From positions 1 to 56,221 of the forward strand of contig NZ_QMEW01000034.1 in the NCBI RefSeq assembly GCF_003284965.1: a DNA stretch of 56,221 nt, read 5' to 3'. Origin of the DNA: Mycolicibacterium sp. GF69. Lineage in GTDB: Bacteria; Actinomycetota; Actinomycetes; Mycobacteriales; Mycobacteriaceae. The notes below the pieces were generated by a model. That model had not been told where the DNA came from, did not search any database, and saw nothing but the letters and a program-made list of their open reading frames with translations. Numbering within the stretch: position 1 is the first letter of the stretch; each line of letters opens with the position of its first letter. Shown here in pieces: positions 34,862 through 43,437 of the stretch. The position numbers were made by a program, and so were the translations under genes.

Positions 34862-35602
34862 GTGCAAATGCCGCAACCGTTAGGTTGGATCCGCCAGTTC
34901 CACCGGTCGAAGTCGCCCGACAATCCGCTGCTGCTTGTCTTCCCGCACGCCGGTTCCGGCGCATCCGCCTACCGTGACTTCTCCAAGTGTCTCGGTAGCC
35001 GGTGCAACGTGTTGGTGTTCCAATACCCGGGACGCCAGGACCGGGCCTCCGAAGCCCCGTTGAACTCACTGGCAGCGATGGCCGCCGGGGCGTTCGACGA
35101 CTTCTGCACCTCGGGACACCATCGCGGTCGCTCAATTCTGACCTTCGGTCACAGCATGGGCGCGTTGGTGGCATTCGAGTTCGTCCGAATTGCCGAAGCT
35201 GTCGGGATGGAGGTGCGTGCACTGACCGCGTCCGCGGCCGTCGCACCTTCGCAAGTCGCGGCCAAACCGCCCCATCCCAGCTCCGAGGAGGACATCCTCG
35301 TCCATCTGGCCTCATTGGAAGGCACCGACGCTGACGTCTTCGCCCACCGGGAGGTGATGCGACTGTCTTTGCCCGTCATCAAGGCTGATTATCGGGCATT
35401 CGACGCCTACACCTGTTCCGACGACGTCAAGATCGCCGCTCCGGTCCACGCCATTGGCGGCGACCAGGATCCGTATGTCACCTTGGGTGATCTGTACGGA
35501 TGGGGTAAACACTCCGAGAGTCTCGATGTCACCGTCTTCGACGGGGGGCACTTCTATCTCAATGATCACCTCGACGCAGTCGCCGAGTTGGTGACCAGGT
35601 GA
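34862..35602 (+). CDS. Type II thioesterase of the siderophore cluster
   Basis: 246 residues from GTG 34862 with GGAAAG upstream. Alpha/beta-hydrolase of the editing-thioesterase family: LVFPHAGSGASAY oxyanion region, nucleophile Ser in FGHSMGALVAFE, Asp in GGDQDPYV and catalytic His in FDGGHFYL. Such stand-alone enzymes clear mis-primed carrier domains; comparable thioesterases accompany other mycobactin and nocobactin clusters. It lies 15 bp after the acyltransferase and overlaps the ketosynthase start by 4 bp (GTGA). Confidence 0.88.
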   Translation: MQMPQPLGWIRQFHRSKSPDNPLLLVFPHAGSGASAYRDFSKCLGSRCNVLVFQYPGRQDRASEAPLNSLAAMAAGAFDDFCTSGHHRGRSILTFGHSMGALVAFEFVRIAEAVGMEVRALTASAAVAPSQVAAKPPHPSSEEDILVHLASLEGTDADVFAHREVMRLSLPVIKADYRAFDAYTCSDDVKIAAPVHAIGGDQDPYVTLGDLYGWGKHSESLDVTVFDGGHFYLNDHLDAVAELVTR

Positions 35603-36900
35603 CAGTCGAGGGTTCTGACCCGATCGTCATCTCCGGGATGGCGGTCGAGGCCCCCGGCGGCATCGCCAGTCCAGCCCAGTTGTGGATGGCGCTGAGCGAA
35701 TCCCGGGAACTGCTCACCGAATTCCCTCGAGATCGCGGCTGGCCAATCGATGAGCTGCTGTCGGTCCCCCAGCTCGACGGCTGGGGTCAGGTTTGCGACA
35801 CCGGCGGCTTTCTGGCCAACTCAGCACAGTTCGATCCCACGTTCTTTGGCATCACGCACCGGGAGGCACTGGTACTGAACCCCCAGCAACGTGTGGCCCT
35901 GCGCGTCGCGTGGCGGGTGCTGGAGAATGCCGGCATCAATCCCGGTACGGTCGCCGGCGCGGAGGGCGGCTGTTTCGTCGGAATGTCTCCAATGGAGTAC
36001 GGTCCCCGCGCCGCCACGGCCGACGCCTACAGCGGGCATCGAATCGCGAGTCTAGGACAATTGGGAGCTGCCGGGCGTATATCGCACAGCCTCGGTCTGG
36101 TCGGACCATCTATCTGCGTCGATTCGGCTTGCGCGTCCTCGCTCACCGCCCTGCAACTGGCCGTCAACGCGGTCCGCAACGACGAGTGCGACTGGGCGTT
36201 GGCCGGCGGCGCGTGCGTAATGGGCTCTCCAGCAGCATTTTTCGAATTCGCCCGACTCAACGCGCTCTCCGACGACGGCCATTGCCGCGCCTACGCCGAC
36301 GATGCCTCGGGCACTGTCTGGGGCGAGGGCGCAGGCATGGTCTTGGTCGAGCGCGAATCCCGCGCCCAGCAATTGGGGCATCCGGTCCTGGGGCGCATCC
36401 TTGCTGCGCGCACCAACCACAACGGTAAGGGCAAGCCGCTGTTGGTGCCTCGGGTGCGCGCACAGGAGCGGCTCATCTCCAAAACCCTGGACGCGGCCGG
36501 CATCGACCCCGCCGACATCGGGATGATTGAAGGTCACGGCACAGCGACCCGCGCCGGCGACCCGGTCGAATTGCTGGCGATGTTCAAAACCTACGGCGCG
36601 GCCGGATGCACGGCGCTGCTGGGCTCCATTAAGTCCAATGCCGGACACGCGCAGGCGGCGTCGGGCATCCTCGGGCTGATCAAGCTGCTGCTCGCCGGCC
36701 AGCACGGCCAGATTCCGCCGACCCTGTTCGCTGACAACCCAACCAAAAAATTGGACTGGGACATGACAGGCTTGCGGTTGGCAACCAAACTGCACCGGTG
36801 GCCGGCCAACGATGGCTATCGATACGGCGCCACCTCGTCCTTCGGCGCCGGCGGTTCCAACGCACACGCCATCATCGCTATGCCAGCCGGTGTTCGATGA
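35599..36900 (+). CDS. mbtC: MbtC-like free-standing polyketide ketosynthase
   Basis: 433 residues from GTG 35599. Complete type I ketosynthase triad: Cys about 178 in VDSACASS, His in EGHGTAT (about 313) and His in NAGHAQAASG (about 350), with the C-terminal GATSSFGAGGSNAHAI. Length matches M. tuberculosis MbtC (444). It works with the next gene (AT-KR-ACP) to make the beta-hydroxybutyrate-like unit of the mycobactin backbone. It is overlapped by 4 bp at both ends, so translation is coupled through the whole arm. Confidence 0.9.
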   Translation: MTVEGSDPIVISGMAVEAPGGIASPAQLWMALSESRELLTEFPRDRGWPIDELLSVPQLDGWGQVCDTGGFLANSAQFDPTFFGITHREALVLNPQQRVALRVAWRVLENAGINPGTVAGAEGGCFVGMSPMEYGPRAATADAYSGHRIASLGQLGAAGRISHSLGLVGPSICVDSACASSLTALQLAVNAVRNDECDWALAGGACVMGSPAAFFEFARLNALSDDGHCRAYADDASGTVWGEGAGMVLVERESRAQQLGHPVLGRILAARTNHNGKGKPLLVPRVRAQERLISKTLDAAGIDPADIGMIEGHGTATRAGDPVELLAMFKTYGAAGCTALLGSIKSNAGHAQAASGILGLIKLLLAGQHGQIPPTLFADNPTKKLDWDMTGLRLATKLHRWPANDGYRYGATSSFGAGGSNAHAIIAMPAGVR

Positions 36901-39900
36901 CCGTTTACACCTACCAGCTCCCAGACGGCACCATCCCGGTGCTGGTCACCTCGGACACTGCCGATCTCCTACGGGCCGAGTCCGCCGCGCTCCACACGTA
37001 CGTGGCAACCCATCCCGCAGTGACCGCCCAGCAGATCGCCGGGATGCTGTTCCGAAGCCGGATGGCACGTCCATACCGGGCGCTGGCCATGGTCCGTGGC
37101 CGCAGCGAGTTACTCCAAGCTTTGCGGGCAGTGGCGGACGGCAATGTACACCCCGCGGTGGTTTGCAGCAGCGGTCCTGCCACCGCCCGTCGTGTCGGCT
37201 ATGTCTTTCCCGGGCAGGGCGGTCAGCGCCCCGGCATGGGCCGCTACTACTACGAGCAGGTGCCCGCCTACCGCGAAGAGGTACACCGCTGCCTAGAGGC
37301 ATTCCGCGAACACATCGGCGATACCACCGCGGAGTACCTTCTGCACGAAAACCATCCGTCCTCCGACAGCGCCAGTATCATCCAGCCTGCACTTTTTGTT
37401 CATATGGCGGGACTCGCCGCGATGTGGCGTGCGGTCGGGATCGCGCCAAATGTTACCGTCGGGCACAGCCAAGGCGAGATTGCCGCAGCGTATGTCAGCG
37501 GAGCCATCACACTGGCCGACGCCGTCAGCATCGTCGCGATTCGGGCGCGAGCTGCCGACGAGTACACAGCCGGTGACTACGCTTTGGCCGTTATCGCCGC
37601 CGACCGCGACAGTTGCGACGCGCTGCTGGCCCGCTGCCCAGGCTGGGCGCAGCTTTCGGTGATCAACTCACCGAACATGACCGCAGTCTCGGGTCACCGC
37701 GCAGCGGTGCAGGACATCGTCGACATCTGCACCGACCGCGGCACGTTCGCGCGCATCATCAGCGTGCATTATCCCGCGCACACCAGCGTCATCAACGAGC
37801 TCGGCGACAGGGTCAAGGCGAGCCTGCGCGAACACCTGCAGCAATCGGCGTTTTTCGACACCGAGATCGACTGTCTCGGAAGCACCCTCGGTGAACCCCT
37901 CACGACGGACCTTCCGTTCGTGGAGTACTGGTTCTGGAACCTGCGCAACACAGTTCGCTTCGACAAGGCCATCGCAACGGCGGCAGTAACTTCGGGCGTC
38001 GACACTTTTGTCGAACTCGCCGACCATCCGACGCTGCTGTTGGCGATCGAGGAGAACCTCGCCGCGCTCGATAACGGGCCTGCGGCTACGGTGGTTGGCA
38101 CGTCGATCCGCACCGCAGCCGGTCTCGAAGAGTTCACCCGCAATGTCACGCGGGTTGCCGTGCAAGACTTGAACTACCGGTGGGACATATTGCGCACCGA
38201 ATCCGAGGGCCCCACTTCCCTGCCGCTGCCCGATTTCCCCAACACCTTGATGGCCGAGGTCCGGCTGTGGCTTCCCTGTGCAGAGCCCGAGTTCTCGCCA
38301 GTCCGGGAGACACCCACCGTCGTACCAGCAGCAAGAGCCCAGTTGCTAACCGAACAGTGGGTTCGGCTCTCGCAACGCAAACTGGTTCCTCCGCGCACGA
38401 TGGGCATCATCGATCACACCGGTAGTTGCCCGAATTTGGCTGCGGCCCTGTGCAACGCCGCAGCAGACATCGGTGCCACCGCCCAGGTGATCGACGCTGC
38501 CCGCAGCGGCCTCGACACCCACATCATCCTGCTTCCCCCGACACCGAACCTGGATGGCGTCACCGCGGCGGCCGACATTGCGGCGTTCTTCACCGACCCC
38601 ATATGGTGGCCCCGGGTCTCCGACAATCTGACCGAGTGCTGGCTGGTCACCACGGGCGCTGAAGCGGTAGTTGCCGGTGACACTCAACTCGACCTAGTGC
38701 ACGCAGCGGTCAGCGCCGGCTTCCGGTGTGTCGGCGCTGAGTACCCGCGCGTGCGGTTTCGGCACCTCGATCTGCCGGCCGACCTCGCAACGGTTTCTGC
38801 GGCCGGCATCGTCTCCGCACTGCACTGCGCCGAGGAACCCGAACTGGCGCTGCGCAACGGCGCCCTGTACGTCAAGCGGATCGTGGCCAGTGACACCGGT
38901 ATCGGCGAATCTTCTGCCGTACCTGAGCATGTCCTCATTCTCGGCGGAACCGGAAACTTAGGCTTGGAGTTTTGTGCTCACTTCGCGCGCTGCGGCGCTC
39001 GGCGCATCACATTGATCAGCAGATCGGGTGAAACAGATGCCGTCGCGCGACGGATACGTCCCCTCCGTTCCGCCGAAGTGCAGATTGATGTGCTCGGCTG
39101 TGATATCGGCGATGCAGCGGCGGTATCGCGTTTGGCACAACAACTCGGCGAAGCGCCGACAGACCTGATCATCCAGGCGGCGATGGCGCATTCAGATGGC
39201 GAACTCGCCGACATCACCACCGAGCACGCCTTCCAAGCGTTGCGCGCCAAGGCAATCGGCACGTCACGAATACTTGGGTCGGTCCCCCGCACCCAAAGCT
39301 GTCGCGTGGTGCTGTGCTCGTCCGTGGCATCGACGATCGGCGGCCGCGGTCAGATCCTTTACGCGGCGGCCAACCGGGTGCTCGACGCCATGGCGCACCG
39401 GTTGCGCGCAGAGGGCCTGAACTGCGTCGCCGTACAATGGGGCCAATGGACAACCCTTGATCTCGATCCCGCCGGGCGGGCGAAGCTGGCCGTCACGGGT
39501 GTGCTGCCCATGGCGCCCGCTGACGCCATAGCGGTAGGCACGGCACCACTGCAGCGGAATGCCATTGTCGCGGCATTCGACCTCGACCGAGTCATCCCGG
39601 TGCTGGGCAGCTACGGATATGGCCCGCTGCTATCCGAATTGCGTGAGCCCTCCCCGCTCGCCGAAGCGCCTCTCCTGACGGAGGATGTGTCACAACGGCT
39701 GACCGGCATGTTGGCGAAGACGATCGGCGTTGAGGACATCGGTGCCATCAACCCCGGCACACCGATGGTCGCCATCGGTCTGGATTCGCTGCAGGCACTC
39801 GAGTTACAGCGTCGAGTCAAGGCGGAGTTCGGTTATGAACTGGACATCACAGATCTCTTGGGTGGGGCCACAATGGCCGATCTTCTCGCAAAGCTCGGTG

Positions 39901-39905
39901 CGTAG
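36897..39905 (+). CDS. mbtD: MbtD-like polyketide synthase, AT-KR-ACP
   Basis: 1002 residues from ATG 36897, overlapping the ketosynthase stop (ATGA); MbtD of M. tuberculosis has 1004. The acyltransferase domain (about 95-400) has FPGQGGQRPGMG, GHSQGE near 188 and YPAH in place of the usual HAFH or YASH extender-selectivity motif. The ketoreductase (about 680-900) has LGGTGNLG near 683, SSVAS and catalytic Tyr in LYAAAN near 821. The acyl carrier protein (about 925-1000) has IGLDSLQALEL with the phosphopantetheine Ser near 963. There is no ketosynthase or dehydratase, so with MbtC it gives one extension followed by ketoreduction to a hydroxy acid. Confidence 0.9.
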   Translation: MTVYTYQLPDGTIPVLVTSDTADLLRAESAALHTYVATHPAVTAQQIAGMLFRSRMARPYRALAMVRGRSELLQALRAVADGNVHPAVVCSSGPATARRVGYVFPGQGGQRPGMGRYYYEQVPAYREEVHRCLEAFREHIGDTTAEYLLHENHPSSDSASIIQPALFVHMAGLAAMWRAVGIAPNVTVGHSQGEIAAAYVSGAITLADAVSIVAIRARAADEYTAGDYALAVIAADRDSCDALLARCPGWAQLSVINSPNMTAVSGHRAAVQDIVDICTDRGTFARIISVHYPAHTSVINELGDRVKASLREHLQQSAFFDTEIDCLGSTLGEPLTTDLPFVEYWFWNLRNTVRFDKAIATAAVTSGVDTFVELADHPTLLLAIEENLAALDNGPAATVVGTSIRTAAGLEEFTRNVTRVAVQDLNYRWDILRTESEGPTSLPLPDFPNTLMAEVRLWLPCAEPEFSPVRETPTVVPAARAQLLTEQWVRLSQRKLVPPRTMGIIDHTGSCPNLAAALCNAAADIGATAQVIDAARSGLDTHIILLPPTPNLDGVTAAADIAAFFTDPIWWPRVSDNLTECWLVTTGAEAVVAGDTQLDLVHAAVSAGFRCVGAEYPRVRFRHLDLPADLATVSAAGIVSALHCAEEPELALRNGALYVKRIVASDTGIGESSAVPEHVLILGGTGNLGLEFCAHFARCGARRITLISRSGETDAVARRIRPLRSAEVQIDVLGCDIGDAAAVSRLAQQLGEAPTDLIIQAAMAHSDGELADITTEHAFQALRAKAIGTSRILGSVPRTQSCRVVLCSSVASTIGGRGQILYAAANRVLDAMAHRLRAEGLNCVAVQWGQWTTLDLDPAGRAKLAVTGVLPMAPADAIAVGTAPLQRNAIVAAFDLDRVIPVLGSYGYGPLLSELREPSPLAEAPLLTEDVSQRLTGMLAKTIGVEDIGAINPGTPMVAIGLDSLQALELQRRVKAEFGYELDITDLLGGATMADLLAKLGA

Positions 39906-40410
39906 TATCCCTTGCCTGGGCTGTGAACCAACGGGGATGCGGCCCTGGCATTCGACCTCGGCTTTGGCTAGTTGCCGGCCGAGGTTATCCCGCCGATTAT
40001 GGTGATCGCGAACCTGGCCGCCTATTGCTGCATGGCGGTGAGACAAATTGGCTCGACGGCCCGCTGGGCCGCGCGGTGCGCGAGGCAGCATGCATCTGAT
40101 CATCGAACTTGGATGCCCCACAACGAATGCGGAGAAGACCATCCTTGACACCGAAGCGGCGATCGGCCACGAACGCGCGGCCTGGTCAAAAATGATCGAC
40201 GTTTACCCGGCGGAGGCAGCCTGCACGTGGTGATCGTCGTTGCTGAAAATGCGTGGTTGATTTCAGAACAGGCATGCAGACCGGTTCCGACGCCAAAGCG
40301 ATTCAGTCCGCAGTAGGACGACAGCTATGGACGAATCAGCGACAAGCCAACTTGGGTAGTGTCGAAGGCACTGCCGTGACAGTCAGTTCGCCACAGAGAC
40401 TAGGAACAGC
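39906..40410. other. Gap downstream of the siderophore arm, possible terminator hairpin
   Basis: No supported gene. A stem-loop CTGAAA...TTTCAG lies at 40243-40266 with a 12-nt loop and no U run, which could terminate the mbtK-mbtD transcript. A short protein-like stretch at 39975-40080 (AEVIPPIMVIANLAAY) may be the eroded end of another gene. Confidence 0.35.
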
Positions 40411-41298
40411 ATGACAGCTACTTTGGGTCGCAGTCAGTTCGTGCGCCTGCACGACGGGCGCAAGCTGCACTACATGGTGGCAGGCGCCGGCGGGCCCACC
40501 GTGGTATTCGAATCCGGTTTAGGCGCCTCACGATCGGAGTGGGGACTAGTGCAGCCGCTGGTGGCGAGCCGATTCCGGACGGTCGTCTACGATCGGGCCA
40601 ATCTAGGGCGCAGTGACGACGACGCTGAACCACGCACGCTGGAACGCCTCACCGGTGACATGACCCAGCTGCTGGCAGCTCTGGATGCGGGCCCTTACAT
40701 CCTGGCCGGGCACAGTTACGGCGGAACGATCGCCCTAGCCGCTGCCGCCGCGAATCCGGATCAAGTTGTCGGCCTGGTGCTTATCGATCACGCGGACGAA
40801 CATGTCAACATCTGCTGCGGGTCTCCGCTCAAGCGTCTACGGCACATCGTGATAGCTGGGCGGTCGGTAATCGGCATGCTACGACGCCTTCACCTGCTAT
40901 CGGTGGCCGTCCGCTGGGTGATGCCGGGCATGCCTGCCGACGTGGTGCAGGATTTGGTCAACGAAGACCTCAGTCTGCGCGCCGCCCGGGCGGCCGATGA
41001 TGAGGAACGGTTCTTCATCGAAGGACTGCGAAGTCTGCGGCGTCACCCGCCGGCCGTCGACGACACGCCAGTCACCGTCATTTCAGGGATGAAGTCGACG
41101 ATTTTCGACAGGTCCATCCGTAAGGCTTTCGTGGCGGCGCATCGCCGGACCGCAGTGCGGTTGAATGCGCGTCACGTCGAGGCGGTGCGGTCGAATCATC
41201 AAGTGGTTCTTACCGAGCCACAACTGGTCGCCGAGGAGATCCGCCGAATCGCCGGCCACCGGCGCGGATTGACGGTTCCACAACCAGTTCGACGATGA
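40411..41298 (+). CDS. Alpha/beta hydrolase
   Basis: 295 residues from ATG 40411 with AGGAAC upstream. Alpha/beta-hydrolase fold 1: GGPTVVFESGLGAS oxyanion loop, YDRANLGRSD, nucleophile Ser in LAGHSYGGTIAL (about residue 106), LIDHADEH, and the catalytic His probably in VRSNHQVVLTEP near the C-terminus. The substrate is unknown. It lies 505 bp after the siderophore operon with its own ribosome binding site, and it is not of the HGGG-type hormone-sensitive lipase family to which MbtJ belongs. A link to the siderophore pathway is therefore unsupported. Confidence 0.8.
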   Translation: MTATLGRSQFVRLHDGRKLHYMVAGAGGPTVVFESGLGASRSEWGLVQPLVASRFRTVVYDRANLGRSDDDAEPRTLERLTGDMTQLLAALDAGPYILAGHSYGGTIALAAAAANPDQVVGLVLIDHADEHVNICCGSPLKRLRHIVIAGRSVIGMLRRLHLLSVAVRWVMPGMPADVVQDLVNEDLSLRAARAADDEERFFIEGLRSLRRHPPAVDDTPVTVISGMKSTIFDRSIRKAFVAAHRRTAVRLNARHVEAVRSNHQVVLTEPQLVAEEIRRIAGHRRGLTVPQPVRR

Positions 41299-41828
41299 GT
41301 AACTACTTGTCGATCAACCAGCAAGCCCACCCGACAGTCGACCACTTCTTTGTCCAGCATGCTTTAGCGCAATACTCGCTGAAACGGCGCGAAATAAAAC
41401 CGCCTGAGTTGATGGATAACATTCGTTATCCATGAAGACTGCCGGTGAAACGCGTCCTTCTGGTCCTCCGATCCCAGCCGGATAATCGTCGATCACGTTT
41501 TCGCGACGCTGTTGCAAGCTCCTGAGCTACAGCGACCCGCTGCGCATCTACATCAGCGGTCATGGAAACCGCAAAACGATCGGTCAGCACCGCATCTGCT
41601 GGGCCCGCACAGCCGGCGTCTCTGCGGTGCCCGCGTGGTTCGACGCCAGCACTGTGCCGCCGCCGCGCGACGCGGTGCTCCTGCAGCGCGGCTAAGCGCC
41701 CGCGCGCAACCGCCACTGCCGCACCCCGTCTCAGCGCCTCCAGCTCGCCGCTGCGACACCGCACCCCACACCGCCTAGCTCGCCACGCCCGGCCATATGC
41801 TCACCGAATCTCAACGGGCACTGGGGAC
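41299..41828. other. Intergenic stretch, no supported gene
   Basis: High-GC sequence with overlapping frames in all directions and no motif. One leftward frame (41426-41764) ends in VLTDRFAVSMTADVDAQRVAVAQEL, which is protein-like but has no match from memory. Confidence 0.35.
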
Positions 41829-42312
41829 TCACCACAATGTGGGCTGGTCACCCAGCAGCGCCGCCTGCACCGCAGCGTCATCCCAGCCGTGGCGCACCGC
41901 TTCGCGCAACGCCACCGACCGTTCGCGCCGCAGGCCCCGACTGTCGACGCGTCGCACCGCATATCGGCCGCCGCCGCGGCGCATCCGCGCCATGCGGTCC
42001 ATGTTGTCGCCCTGCGAGCCCGAAACGACGTGCTGGTGGGGATCTGTCGCCGCCGCGACCTTGACGCACCGGGTTGTCGCACTCGTGTAGTCCGAGCACC
42101 CCAGCGGCCACTACACCGGACACGATCGCCAACGGGTAGCGGTGCGGGCGAACGCACAACCCCGCCCCCTCTCGGGTGAGGTAGAAGCGGCCGTAGTCAT
42201 CGGCGCCGATCGCGCCGGCCCAGATGTTGCAGTCTGAAGCCGTTGGCCCGCAGACGACGTGGCTGTGAAAGCGGGCGATCTCCGCAGCGTGCAGACGCCG
42301 ATCAACGATCAA
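41829..42312 (-). pseudogene. HNH-like plasmid protein, frameshifted
   Basis: The first frame starts at ATG 42312 and reads DCNIWAGAIGADDYGRFYL...VRPHRYPLAI...LGLHECDNPV, a pattern known from HNH-like proteins of mycobacterial plasmids and phages. Just after CDNPV (about 42072) the frame is lost. The neighbouring frame continues as VKVAAATDPHQHVVSGSQGD then NMDRMARMRRGGG and ends ALLGDQPTLW at 41829. Loss of two bases (expected GTGTGC, present GTGC) explains the break and would restore CDNPVCVKV. The putative metal-binding His/Cys residues are split between the frames, so the protein is inactive as read. Confidence 0.65.
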
Positions 42313-42653
42313 CTGCTCGGCGCTTTCTCATGGCCGTTGAACCTAACCGTCCAAACTGACATTCAGAGCGCCCAGCGCGGCCAGTTTCCACCGACGTTGT
42401 GAACGCACTCCCAAGCCCCCTGTGTGGTCCTGCAACCGCCGCCACACCGAGCATCCTGAGTAGAGCTGGCCAGACGCCTTGCAGGCGCGCCCGTCGAGCG
42501 CCTCACCGCCTGATGCTGAACAGGTCTTGTGCGCCCACGTCCCCGACCTGCGTAGCGGTGGGCTGGCATGACACCGCGCGCACGGGCCGACCAACGCCGC
42601 GCGGCACCACTGATCCCGCACACCGGCGACCACGCCTCAACGCCCGCCGCACA
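42313..42653. other. Intergenic stretch, no supported gene
   Basis: Overlapping frames on both strands without start signals or motifs. Confidence 0.35.
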
Positions 42654-43127
42654 TCACGCCGACGCCGCGTGGGCCGGCGGCTCACCGCTGTACGGGTCAA
42701 CAACTCCCATCGGTCCACCGGCCACGCCACCCCCACCTAGTGCATGCGAATCATCACTGGCCGTGGGCTTCTCAGTCCTCGGTCCGTGCCGCAGCATGGT
42801 ACGAACTACTCCGATCCCCAGGTCGGTGCGCGCGGCGATCGTCGTCAGCGTCTCGCCACGGCTCTGCATACGCACGACCGCCGCGCCGCCCCTGGCGCGC
42901 TGCGCATCCACCCTCTTGGCGACTTCGACGTCGAGCTGCCGGCGCAGCTGGGCCAGGCGCTCCTTCTTCCAGGTCTCGACTTCGGCGATCTTGCCGACCG
43001 CGACGAGAATCTCCGCGGCATCGTCGATGTTCGCCTTCTCCTTCGCGGCGCGGGCCTCGTTGGCCCGACGGGACGCTTCATGGGCGCGCTTGCGGGCCTC
43101 AAGCTTCGATATCCGTGGTGTTGTCAT
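42654..43127 (-). CDS. Relaxase-adjacent mobilisation accessory protein
   Basis: 157 residues from ATG 43127. An N-terminal charged helix (ISKLEARKRAHEASRRANEARAAKEKANIDD) probably forms a coiled coil. Next comes a helix-turn-helix-like region LTTIAARTDLGIGVVRTMLRHG and a Gly/Pro/Ala tail. It is transcribed away from the relaxase gene across about 310 bp, the usual position for an auxiliary DNA-binding protein that marks oriT for a MobF relaxase. The function is inferred from position and composition. Confidence 0.65.
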   Translation of the reverse strand: MTTPRISKLEARKRAHEASRRANEARAAKEKANIDDAAEILVAVGKIAEVETWKKERLAQLRRQLDVEVAKRVDAQRARGGAAVVRMQSRGETLTTIAARTDLGIGVVRTMLRHGPRTEKPTASDDSHALGGGGVAGGPMGVVDPYSGEPPAHAASA

Positions 43128-43437
43128 GGTCGGGACCTTAGAAGCCTGCGGGCCGACCGGGCCACCACCACAGCCACATTCGCTGTCCACCAATTTTTCG
43201 CCGTCACTCCTGCCGCACCACCGTCGCGCACTCACCACACCGCTGCCCACTCCTCTCACACCGCGCACAGCTCCCTGCCGCACGACCCCCTTTCGTAGCC
43301 CAACGACAGACCACACACCTCTTGCACTCAGGAGAACCCGCCGTCTAAGACTTTTCTAAGAACCTCCGGTTTGGTGGTGGCTTCGCCAACCGCTCAGTTC
43401 GTAGCGTGCGGCGCATGCGGACGCCTGCGTGCGCGTC
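43128..43437. other. Candidate oriT region between accessory and relaxase genes
   Basis: Divergent gap. It contains an 11-bp-spaced direct repeat TCTAAGA (about 43347 and 43358), a short hairpin TGGC-TTC-GCCA near 43375-43395, and a 10-bp inverted repeat GCGCATGCGG/CCTGCGTGCGC at 43411-43434 reaching the relaxase start. Inverted repeats beside a nick site are typical of MobF origins of transfer. The nick site itself cannot be placed. Confidence 0.45.

Noticed and set aside
36052..36867. 271-codon minus-strand frame
   Set aside because: Antisense to the ketosynthase, whose full catalytic triad is present on the other strand.
40411..41298. MbtJ homologue
   Set aside because: MbtJ-type enzymes are of the HGGG hormone-sensitive-lipase family; this protein has a different oxyanion loop and lies 505 bp from the operon.
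41562..42179. 205-codon plus-strand frame
   Set aside because: Arg/Pro/Ala-rich low-complexity translation, antisense to the HNH-like frames, no start signal.
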